64,000 nt of DNA, from NCBI RefSeq assembly GCF_036327755.1, contig NZ_CP109596.1:4526001-4590000 (forward strand). The letters run 5' to 3'. Numbering within the stretch: position 1 is the first letter of the stretch; each line of letters begins with the position of its first letter. The notes below the pieces were generated by a model. It ran no database searches. It had not been told where the DNA came from and saw nothing but the letters and a program-made list of their open reading frames with translations. A program made the translations under genes and the position numbers. The stretch comes from Nocardia sp. NBC_01503. GTDB lineage: Bacteria; Actinomycetota; Actinomycetes; Mycobacteriales; Mycobacteriaceae. Positions 57,058 to 64,000 of this stretch are shown one piece after another.

Positions 57058-59046
57058 CTAGAACCGGCCGCCTCGGCTGATGCGGCGGGAGCCGTCGGAG
57101 CCGCCGTAGGAGCCGGGGCCGTAAGAGCCGCCTCCGCCGAAACCGCCTCCGCCGCCGCGGGATCCGCTGCCCATGCCGCGGAGCACACTGTCGATGAGGA
57201 TGCCGCTCAATACCGCACCGGTCTGGGAGTTGGAGCCGGCCTGCCGGGATTGCCACTGCTGGACGGCGGCCTGTGCGGTGACCAGGGCGCGGGTGCCGAG
57301 TTCGGTGGCGCGCTGGGCGGCCGTAAGTGCCTGCGCGGGATCGGATTCGGCGAGTTCCCGGGCCTGGTCGAGGCTGCGCTGGGCCTCGGCGAGGCGGGTG
57401 CGGGGTTCGGCGTCGACGCCGCCGCGCCGGGTACCGATGAAATCGGTGGCGGCATTGATCTGACTCGTCGCGGCGGTGACGGCCTGGTCGAGGCGGCGGG
57501 CCAGATCCTCGGCGGCGAGTCTGCGATCGGTGGCGGCGGCAATCGCCTTGTCCAGCACGGTATCCGCGGCGACCGCCTGCTGGAAGGTGCCGAGCGGATT
57601 GTTCGCGCCCTGGGTGCTGGCCTGGTCGAGGGCGGTGCGGGCGGCGATGGCGGCCGCGGTCAGCTCCGGTCCGCCATGGCGGGTCAGAGTGGCGGCGGTG
57701 CCGAGGTCGTGGCGCAACTCCTCGATGATGCCGGGCAATCCGGCGCGCGCCTGTTCGATATCGGTGGCGGCGGTATCGACCGCATCCAGCAGTGTGCGTG
57801 CGGTATTCACCGCCGCCTCGGCCCCGCGAATGGCCGCCACCGCGGCCCCCTGCTCGCCGACCGGTCGCGCCGCGGCCGTGCGCCCGTCCTGAATCCCATT
57901 CTCCGCGAAGCCGATTCGCTCCTTCGCCATATTCACATTGTCGTGAATGGGCGCGATCACCGAGGCGGGCTGTGCGGCCACCAGCTGTGCGAGCGCGGCC
58001 TCGGAGCTCGGCACCCGGGTGGTCAGCTCGACCACATCGCGGGTCAGCCCGTCGAGGCGTTCCCCGGCATTGATGAGCAGATTCCGCATGGCGTCGAATT
58101 CGGTGACTTTGGCGTCGAGTTCATGATCGGCGCGCCCGCAGGTGCTGATCAACTCGACCAGCATGGCCCGCTGTTGCTCGGGAGTTTCGGGAATATCGTC
58201 GTCGAGTTGCTGGCGGATGGAAAAGGCTTTGGCGAGGGCATTCTTCGCCGCTTCGAGTGCCCCGGTGAATGGTGCGGTGGCGGTCGCGCCGAATTCGTCG
58301 GTGGCCAGCCGCAATTCCTCGGCGCTGGTGCGAATCGCATTGTCGGTATCGACGAGCAGCTCTTTGGAGCGCGCGTCCAGCGCGTCCAGCGGCAATGCGC
58401 CGAGCGCCCGGGTATCCGCGGGATCGACCTTGCGCGCGGACTCCAACTCGGCCCGCCCCCGCCGCGCCTTGCGCCCTCGCGACCACAGCAGCAGCCCGCC
58501 GACGAGCAACGCGACCACGAGCACCAGCAGCAGCACCACCCAGACGCTCAACCCGCCACCGGAGTCGTTCATCGCCGCGGACAACCCATCGGCCGTCGCG
58601 ACCGCCGCCCCGGCCCAGTCCCCGGAGCGCAGCTTCGGCTCGACCTGATCACCGAGCAGTTGATCGAGCTCCTTATCGCTGACCGAGGTCGGCGCACTCC
58701 CGGTGAACGCGTACCCGCGATCACCGATGGCGACCGAGAGCAGCACATCCCGATCCCCGAAGTTGGAGGCCCGCGCGGTCTGCTCACCCCAGCTCTGCGC
58801 GTCCAGCCCGCCGAAGTCGTGTACATACACGACCCACAGTCGCTCATGGTCTTTCGTGTAGAGCCCGTCGATCGCCGACTGCACCTGGGCGGTCTGTCCG
58901 CCGCGCAACGCGCCCGCCAGATCGGTGACATAGCTGGGCAGCCGCTGGGGCTGCTCCGCGCCCGCCGGAGCGGTCGTACCGGAGAGAACGATCAAGGCCA
59001 GCACGAAGCCGGACAACAGCGTGGAGAGCTGCTTCGGTAGCCGCAT
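57058..59046 (-). CDS. TPM domain-containing membrane protein
   Basis: 662 residues. Signal peptide (LLSGFVLALIVLSGTTAPAGA), TPM (DUF477) domain at residues about 40-160 (LPSYVTDLAGALRGGQTAQVQSAIDG..FGGLDAQSWGEQTARASNFG), one membrane helix near 178 (LSVWVVLLLVLVVALLVGGLLLW), a long helical Ala-rich region (200-600) and a Gly-rich C-terminal tail GSRGGGGGFGGGGSYGPG. By position it corresponds to Rv2345, whose function is unknown. TPM proteins are linked to photosystem repair in plants and remain uncharacterised in most bacteria. Confidence 0.85.
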   Translation of the reverse strand: MRLPKQLSTLLSGFVLALIVLSGTTAPAGAEQPQRLPSYVTDLAGALRGGQTAQVQSAIDGLYTKDHERLWVVYVHDFGGLDAQSWGEQTARASNFGDRDVLLSVAIGDRGYAFTGSAPTSVSDKELDQLLGDQVEPKLRSGDWAGAAVATADGLSAAMNDSGGGLSVWVVLLLVLVVALLVGGLLLWSRGRKARRGRAELESARKVDPADTRALGALPLDALDARSKELLVDTDNAIRTSAEELRLATDEFGATATAPFTGALEAAKNALAKAFSIRQQLDDDIPETPEQQRAMLVELISTCGRADHELDAKVTEFDAMRNLLINAGERLDGLTRDVVELTTRVPSSEAALAQLVAAQPASVIAPIHDNVNMAKERIGFAENGIQDGRTAAARPVGEQGAAVAAIRGAEAAVNTARTLLDAVDTAATDIEQARAGLPGIIEELRHDLGTAATLTRHGGPELTAAAIAARTALDQASTQGANNPLGTFQQAVAADTVLDKAIAAATDRRLAAEDLARRLDQAVTAATSQINAATDFIGTRRGGVDAEPRTRLAEAQRSLDQARELAESDPAQALTAAQRATELGTRALVTAQAAVQQWQSRQAGSNSQTGAVLSGILIDSVLRGMGSGSRGGGGGFGGGGSYGPGSYGGSDGSRRISRGGRF

Positions 59047-59109
59047 CAGATGAATCTATCCGCCGGATGCGGGCCACGAGGTTTCTTCCGGTCACCCGTG
59101 TCGGCGGCC

Positions 59110-59805
59110 ATGACTACGATCAGAGGCGTGATCACGATCGATACCTCGTACACAGGTCATGTCGCCCCCGGTTCGGACCCGCAGCAGCGCGCTGTCCCCG
59201 GTGCCCGCATCGTCAAGATGTCGGTCGGCGCGATGGATAACAACGTGTACCTGGTGCAGTGCGAGAGAACGGGATCCACGCTGCTCATCGATGCCGCCAA
59301 TGAGGCGGAACGCATTCTGGAACTGCTGGCCCAGGTCGCGCCCGAGGGGGTCGAACTGCTGGTCACCACGCACCGCCATCCGGACCACTGGTGGGCCCTG
59401 GCCGAGGTGCTCACCGCCCGCGAGTTCCCGTCCGCCGCGCATGAACTCGATGCCGAGGCGCTCCCGGTGCCGCCGACCCGTCTGCTCACCGACGGCGACA
59501 AGATCCGCATCGGCGATCTGGAGTTCGAGGCCATCCATTTGAGTGGTCATACCCCGGGCTCGGTCGCGCTCGCCTTCACCGACGGTGCCGGTCGCACCCA
59601 CCTGTTCACCGGGGATTCGCTGTTCCCCGGCGGCGTCGGTAAAACCGGCTCGCCGGCGGAGTTCACCTCACTGCTCGGCGATGTGGAGTCCAAGCTCTTC
59701 GCCCGCTACCCCGATGACACCGTCGTGTACCCCGGTCACGGGGATGACACCACCCTCGGCGCGGAGCGCCCACACTTGCCCGAGTGGCGGCGGCGCGGTT
59801 GGTAA
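59110..59805 (+). CDS. Metallo-beta-lactamase-fold hydrolase
   Basis: 231 residues. The zinc motif TTHRHPDHW (HxHxDH) is near residue 88, then HLSGHTPGS, FTGDSLFPGG and YPGHGDDT: a glyoxalase II-like or rhodanese-associated MBL protein. The substrate is unknown. ATG start; a GTG six codons later is possible. It overlaps the start of the next gene by 22 nt (or 7 nt if that gene starts at TTG 59799). Confidence 0.82.
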   Translation: MTTIRGVITIDTSYTGHVAPGSDPQQRAVPGARIVKMSVGAMDNNVYLVQCERTGSTLLIDAANEAERILELLAQVAPEGVELLVTTHRHPDHWWALAEVLTAREFPSAAHELDAEALPVPPTRLLTDGDKIRIGDLEFEAIHLSGHTPGSVALAFTDGAGRTHLFTGDSLFPGGVGKTGSPAEFTSLLGDVESKLFARYPDDTVVYPGHGDDTTLGAERPHLPEWRRRGW

Positions 59806-60503
59806 AACTCCGGAACCGCGACCCCGAGCCCGCGTTGGCTCCGCCGCCGGTCGGCAAATCCCGTGACGGTTACCTCGCGGGAACCCTGCGCTGGGCCCGC
59901 CGACTGTTGATCGGCGCGCTGCTCATGGGCCTGCTGCTGATCTGCGGTACCGCGGTGCGGGTGTGGCAGGTGGCCCGCATCGACGACTGGGCGGCCGCCG
60001 ATGCCATCGTGGTGCTCGGTGCGGCGCAGTACGACGGCACCCCCTCCTCGGTATTCCAGGCCCGATTGGATCAGTCGTACAAGCTGTTTCAGAAGGGGGT
60101 CGCCCCGCTCATCGTGACCGTGGGCGGAAAACAGGTGGGGGACAACTACACCGAGGCCGCCGCGGGCAAGCTGTATCTGGAGGGCCGCGGCGTTCCGGCC
60201 GAGCGCATCCTCGCGGTCGAGACCGGTTCGGACACACTGCAGAGCGTGGAGGCGGTCTCCAAAGCGCTACTGGCGCGCGGTAAGACGTCGGTGGTGCTGG
60301 TGAGCGATCCCTGGCATTCGCTACGCACCCGCACCATGGCGCGCGATGCCGGACTCTCGGCCTGGACCGCGCCGACCCGGACCGGCCCGGCCGTGTACAC
60401 GCGGGAATCGCAGGCGCACGGCATATTTCGCGAGACCTTCGCCTTGCTGTGGTACCAGTTGACCCACTATTCGGCCGATTTCACCTACACGGCGGAGCAG
60501 TGA
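59784..60503 (+). CDS. YdcF/DUF218-family protein
   Basis: 239 residues. One N-terminal helix (LLIGALLMGLLLICGTAV, about 42-60) followed by a DUF218 domain: DAIVVLGAAQYDG, RLDQSYKLFQKG, IVTVGGKQVGDNYTEA, ILAVETGSDTLQSV and VVLVSDPWHSLR. Relatives include E. coli YdcF and SanA; these bind nucleotide or affect envelope integrity. GTG start inside the previous gene; TTG at 59799 is an alternative. Confidence 0.82.
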   Translation: MAAARLVKLRNRDPEPALAPPPVGKSRDGYLAGTLRWARRLLIGALLMGLLLICGTAVRVWQVARIDDWAAADAIVVLGAAQYDGTPSSVFQARLDQSYKLFQKGVAPLIVTVGGKQVGDNYTEAAAGKLYLEGRGVPAERILAVETGSDTLQSVEAVSKALLARGKTSVVLVSDPWHSLRTRTMARDAGLSAWTAPTRTGPAVYTRESQAHGIFRETFALLWYQLTHYSADFTYTAEQ

Positions 60504-60505
60504 TC

Positions 60506-61774
60506 ATGAGTTCGCGAATCGATTACGACCAGGTCTACAGCGAGCACGATCGGGAGCGGCTGGTGCCGGAGGCCGATCGCACGGCCGGGCTCAGCTGGTC
60601 GCCGACCCCGGCCCGGCGCAGTGAGTTCGCCCGCGATCGGGCGCGCGTACTGCACTCCGCGGCCCTGCGCAGACTCGCGGATAAAACGCAGGTCATGGGT
60701 CCGCGCGATGGCGACACCCCGCGTACCCGGCTCACCCATTCACTGGAGGTCGCGCAAATCGGGCGCAGTATCGCCGACGGACTGGGTTGCGATCCGGATC
60801 TGGTGGATCTGGCCGGGCTGGCGCACGATATCGGGCATCCGCCGTACGGGCACAACGGTGAGAAGGCCCTCGACCAATTCGCCGACGCGCACGGCGGTTT
60901 CGAGGGCAATGCGCAGAATCTGCGGATTCTCACCCGGTTGGAGCCGAAGGTCTTCGACGAGCAGGGGCACAGCTACGGGCTGAACCCGACCCGCGCGGCC
61001 TTGGACGCGGTGATCAAATACCCCTGGGGCAGAACGGGCCCCGGCTCCAAATTCGGCGCCTACGACGTCGATATGGACCGCCTGGCCTGGGTGCGCAAAG
61101 GCGCACCCGACCGGCGGCAATGCCTGGAGTCCCAGGTCATGGACTGGTCCGATGACGTGGCCTACTCGGTGCACGATGTCGAGGACGGGATCATTGTCGG
61201 CCGGATCGATCTGCGCGCGCTCGCCGATCCGATCGAACAGGCCGCGCTCGCGGAACTCGGTGCGCGCCAGCACAAATCATTGACGGTCGACGAATTGGTC
61301 GCCGCCGCGCAGCGCCTCTCCGAGTTGCCGGTGGTGGTCGCGGCGGCCTCCTATGACGGCTCGCTCAAGGCTTCGGTCGGTCTCAAACGCCTCACCAGTG
61401 ATCTGGTGGGCCGATTCGCCACCGCGGCGGTGGAGGCCACCCGCGCGGCCTGGGGCGGACGCCAATTATGCCGCTACACAGCCGATCTGGAGGTGCCGCG
61501 GATCGTGGCCGCCGAGGTCGCGGTGCTCAAGACCATGGCGCTGCGCTATGTGCTCTCCGATCCCATCCACCAGGTCCGTCAGGCCGGACAGCGCGAGCGT
61601 ATTCTGATGGTCGCGCAGCACCTCTCCGTCATCGCGCCGCGCGGCCTGGACCGTCTGCTCCTGCCCTGGTGGGAGGAGGCCACCGACGATTCCGCCCGGG
61701 TTCGGGTGATCGTCGATCAGATCGCCTCGTATACCGAAAGCCGCCTGGAACGGGTGGCCGCCGTAATCCCCTGA
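60506..61774 (+). CDS. dgt: Deoxyguanosinetriphosphate triphosphohydrolase-like protein
   Basis: 422 residues. HD-domain motifs: RTRLTHSLEVAQIGRSIA (H), LAHDIGHPPYGHNGE (HD) and WSDDVAYSVHDVEDG (D). It hydrolyses dNTPs to deoxynucleosides and triphosphate. By position it corresponds to Rv2344c, next to dnaG in mycobacteria; here dnaG does not follow within the window. The ATG start has GGAG about 10 nt upstream; a GTG two codons earlier overlaps the ydcF-like stop. Confidence 0.93.
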   Translation: MSSRIDYDQVYSEHDRERLVPEADRTAGLSWSPTPARRSEFARDRARVLHSAALRRLADKTQVMGPRDGDTPRTRLTHSLEVAQIGRSIADGLGCDPDLVDLAGLAHDIGHPPYGHNGEKALDQFADAHGGFEGNAQNLRILTRLEPKVFDEQGHSYGLNPTRAALDAVIKYPWGRTGPGSKFGAYDVDMDRLAWVRKGAPDRRQCLESQVMDWSDDVAYSVHDVEDGIIVGRIDLRALADPIEQAALAELGARQHKSLTVDELVAAAQRLSELPVVVAAASYDGSLKASVGLKRLTSDLVGRFATAAVEATRAAWGGRQLCRYTADLEVPRIVAAEVAVLKTMALRYVLSDPIHQVRQAGQRERILMVAQHLSVIAPRGLDRLLLPWWEEATDDSARVRVIVDQIASYTESRLERVAAVIP

Positions 61775-61866
61775 TATATAGGTTTCGCGGACCGAATCGG
61801 AAACCGCTACGGTGAGCGGGCAAATGAGCTGAGAGCGGGCCGATCGGGCTCGCGGAGGGGGGGATC

Positions 61867-62997
61867 GTGGATCCGAATCCGCCGGAACATCCGAATACGT
61901 CGGGGCCGGACAAGCCCGTCGAGCTGGGTAAACCGCTCGAGCAGCCGGGACAGCGGCCGCCCGCGGACCCGACGGTGGTCGCATGGTCGCCCGGACAGCC
62001 TTACGGCGCGGATCCGACACAGCAGAGCGTGCCCGGCCAGCAGGGCTGGGGTCAGTCGGCCGATCAGCAGCCCTGGGGTCAATCCGGTGCCGGTCAGCAG
62101 GCTTGGGGTCAACCGGCCGATCAGCAATCGTGGGGTCAGCCCGCGCAGCCGAATACCGGTGGGCAGTGGCCCAATCAGCCCGATCCGGCCGCGCCGTACG
62201 GTGCGCAGCCCTCTTATCAAGGGGCCGCGCCGTATCCGGGCTATCCGGAGAATCCGGCTTATGGCACGCCGTATCCGCAGCCGGGTCCGTACTCGGGTAC
62301 CCCGGGTTATCCGGCCGCGCCGTATCCGGGTCCGCCGCAGGGCACCAATGGTTTCGCGATCGCCGCGCTGATCACCGGTCTGCTCGGTATGTGTCTGCTG
62401 TCGGTGCCGTTCGGTGTGATCGCGCTGAGCCAGATCAAGGATCGCAATCAGCAGGGCAAGGGGCTGGCCATCACCGGCCTCGCGCTCACGGGTGTGTGGG
62501 CCGTGGTCGGCGTGATCATCTTCGCCGTGGGCGTCTCCGACAGCAAGGACACCACCGACGCGTACTCACCGCCGTCGGTGAACTTCACACCGCCGTCGAT
62601 AAATTTCTCGACTCCGTCGCTGCCGACGACCACGACGAGCACCGCGTCGCCGGGCGGGTACACGCTGCTGCGCAATCTGAAGGACGGCGATTGCGTGAAC
62701 GGGGTGCACCGCAAGACCTCGATCAGCGGTGCGACGGTCACCTCCTGCAGTGGTCCGCATGATGCCGAGGTGTTCCTGAACTTCTCGCTACCCAGCTGGA
62801 CCGGGGATCAGCAGTCCAAGGATTACGCCGAGACCAAGTGCTCGGAGGTGTTCGATCGGATCGACGCCAAGACCTCGGGGCTGAGCTACCTCTACTACCG
62901 GCCGCATTCGCAGTCGGAGTGGAATACCGATCCGACGGTGCAGTGTGTGGCGATCAATGACAATGAGACGCAGTTGTCGGGCAAGCTGCCGCGTTAG
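61867..62997 (+). CDS. DUF4190 membrane protein with Gln/Gly/Pro-rich N terminus
   Basis: 376 residues. Residues 1-155 are low complexity with near-repeats QQGWGQSADQQPWGQ. A DUF4190 segment with two helices follows (GFAIAALITGLLGMCLLSVPFGVIALSQIKD and GLALTGVWAVVGVIIFAVGV). The external C-terminal domain resembles the septum-formation domain (GDCVNGVHRKTS..VTSCSGPHDAEVF, paired Cys). Common in actinobacteria; function unknown. GTG start with GGAGGGGGG upstream. The last 4 nt overlap the convergent bioM. Confidence 0.82.
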   Translation: MDPNPPEHPNTSGPDKPVELGKPLEQPGQRPPADPTVVAWSPGQPYGADPTQQSVPGQQGWGQSADQQPWGQSGAGQQAWGQPADQQSWGQPAQPNTGGQWPNQPDPAAPYGAQPSYQGAAPYPGYPENPAYGTPYPQPGPYSGTPGYPAAPYPGPPQGTNGFAIAALITGLLGMCLLSVPFGVIALSQIKDRNQQGKGLAITGLALTGVWAVVGVIIFAVGVSDSKDTTDAYSPPSVNFTPPSINFSTPSLPTTTTSTASPGGYTLLRNLKDGDCVNGVHRKTSISGATVTSCSGPHDAEVFLNFSLPSWTGDQQSKDYAETKCSEVFDRIDAKTSGLSYLYYRPHSQSEWNTDPTVQCVAINDNETQLSGKLPR

Positions 62998-63668
62998 CCG
63001 CAGTGCTCGATATAGCGTGCGATGGTTTCGGCGGGCAGGCCGTCCGCGAGTAGGCGGCCCTCGTCGAAGACCAGGACGCGATCGAAGTCGGCGAGCAGAT
63101 CGAGGTCGTGTGAGATGACCACGATCTGCTGCGGAAGTTCGTGCAGCAGTTGGGTTATGCGGCGTTTGTTGCGCAGGTCGAGCAGTGTGGTCGGTTCGTC
63201 GAAGATGACGTAGTCGGGGCGGACCGAAAGCACCGCGGCGATGGCGAGCAGTTGTTTCTGCCCGCCGCTGAGCAGATGCGCTGGGTGGTCTCGGAATTCG
63301 GTGAGACCGTATTCGGCCAGAACCTCCGAAACCCGTTGTGCGATGTCGGGTTTGGCGAGGCCGTGGTGTTTGAGGCCGAAAGCCAGATCCTCGGCGACCG
63401 TGGGCATGACGATCTGCACATCCGGATCCTGGAAGACGAAGCCCACGCGCCGGCGTACCGCCCTACCCTGTTTGCGGGTGTCGAGGCCGTCTACTCGCAC
63501 CTGGCCGTCGGTGGGCACCTGGAGGCCGTTCAGCAGGCGCGCGAAGGTGGATTTGCCCGAACCATTCGAGCCGATCACCGCTATGCGCCGCTCGGTGAGT
63601 TTCAGGTCCAGTCGTGCCAGGACCTCGCGCTCGCCGAAGCGGTGTGAGACGCCGTCGAGTTCGATCAC
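62994..63668 (-). CDS. bioM: Energy-coupling factor ABC transporter ATPase, biotin (BioM)
   Basis: 224 residues. Walker A GSNGSGKST, Q-loop FVFQDPDVQIVM (the DPDxQ form of ECF ATPases), signature LSGGQKQL, Walker B YVIFDEP, H-loop ISHDL. It powers biotin uptake with BioY. GTG start overlapping the bioY stop (GTGA). No bioN gene follows: the next gene is on the other strand and overlaps its stop. Confidence 0.88.
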   Translation of the reverse strand: MIELDGVSHRFGEREVLARLDLKLTERRIAVIGSNGSGKSTFARLLNGLQVPTDGQVRVDGLDTRKQGRAVRRRVGFVFQDPDVQIVMPTVAEDLAFGLKHHGLAKPDIAQRVSEVLAEYGLTEFRDHPAHLLSGGQKQLLAIAAVLSVRPDYVIFDEPTTLLDLRNKRRITQLLHELPQQIVVISHDLDLLADFDRVLVFDEGRLLADGLPAETIARYIEHCG

Positions 63669-64000
63669 GCGCGAGCCGGAATCATCGGATAGGCCCGGCG
63701 CACCGCTATCGCGGCGAATGAGCCGATGACGGTCTTCACCACATCGCCGGGCAGGAACGCCACCGAGGTGACGATCGCCTTGTGCAGGGGGATGTGCGCG
63801 GCCACGGCCATCCACGGGACACCGATGGCGTAGAGCACCACCGCGCCGCCGAGAAAGTTGATCGCCAGAGCGATGGGCAGGTTGTACTGCCGCCACAGTC
63901 TTTCGGTGAGCAATCCGATCACCAATGCGCCGATCGGGTAGGCAATCACGAACCCGCCCGTCGGACCCATGATGACCGAGAGTCCGCCGCGCCCACCCGG
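63665..64000 (-). CDS. bioY: Biotin transporter substrate-binding component BioY (5' partial)
   Basis: 112 residues of the C-terminal part are visible; the frame runs off the window at its N-terminal side. GGLSVIMGPTGGFVIAYPIGAL matches the conserved Gly-Pro-Thr-Gly-Gly segment of BioY, followed by helices and LHKAIVTSVAFLPGDVVKTVIG, with the conserved PGD. It binds biotin in the membrane. It is translationally coupled to bioM. Confidence 0.88.
   Translation of the reverse strand, partial: PGGRGGLSVIMGPTGGFVIAYPIGALVIGLLTERLWRQYNLPIALAINFLGGAVVLYAIGVPWMAVAAHIPLHKAIVTSVAFLPGDVVKTVIGSFAAIAVRRAYPMIPARA

Overview
The window is about 64 kb of high-GC actinobacterial chromosome. The gene content and order match the Mycobacteriales, most likely Nocardia or a close relative. 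The clearest sign is a run that mirrors the Mycobacterium tuberculosis block Rv2391-Rv2344: sulfite reductase/cysH, hemW, hrcA-dnaJ2-rsmE, phoH-ybeY-CBS protein-cytidine-deaminase-like-era, amidase, recO, uppS, a small conserved protein, zur/smtB, glyS, a TPM-domain protein and dgt. Genus and gene-to-gene equivalence are inferred from recall of gene order, not from a database search.

Layout. 1-5 kb: the 3' part of a membrane-anchored Hsp70-like protein with a glycine-rich tail, an SDR oxidoreductase, a HAD hydrolase, and a divergent pair (membrane protein, small secreted peptide) around an IdeR-like iron box. 5-10.8 kb: an assimilatory sulfate reduction operon on the minus strand, sir-cysH-cysD-cysN-sirohydrochlorin chelatase. 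It is preceded by an unannotated 30-codon ORF that looks like an actinobacterial sulfur-responsive leader peptide. 10.9-15 kb: a SnoaL-like protein, an Imm49-like protein, a small membrane protein, hemW and an AbiEi/DUF559-type nuclease protein. 15-29 kb: epoxide hydrolase, hrcA-dnaJ2-rsmE, an MFS exporter divergent from a LysR regulator, and the phoH-to-era operon. PhoH carries a full-length intein with the features of class 3 (WCT) inteins. 27-37.4 kb: amidase, recO, a DUF4132 protein, uppS, a small conserved protein, a TetR/membrane-protein pair with twin operators, zur-smtB, and an anchored protein. 37.5-39 kb: glyS with a strong intrinsic terminator.

39-53.6 kb is the accessory centrepiece: a DUF6875 protein followed 6 nt later by one giant NRPS of 4,586 residues with order C-A-T-E / C-A-T / C-A-T / C-T-TE. 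The last module has no adenylation domain. The first condensation domain has no loading module before it, and no MbtH-like protein or stand-alone adenylation enzyme lies in the window. Downstream are a membrane-anchored molybdopterin oxidoreductase, a NarL/DesK-type two-component system, the TPM-domain protein, a metallo-beta-lactamase-fold protein, a YdcF-like protein, dgt, a DUF4190 protein, and the start of a biotin ECF transporter locus (bioM and partial bioY) running off the right edge.

Three copies of a dispersed palindromic element with an identical 29-bp arm lie exactly in three junctions between convergent genes, which suggests bidirectional terminators. Starts were chosen by ribosome-binding site and family alignment by eye. 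Domain calls are from motif recognition only.
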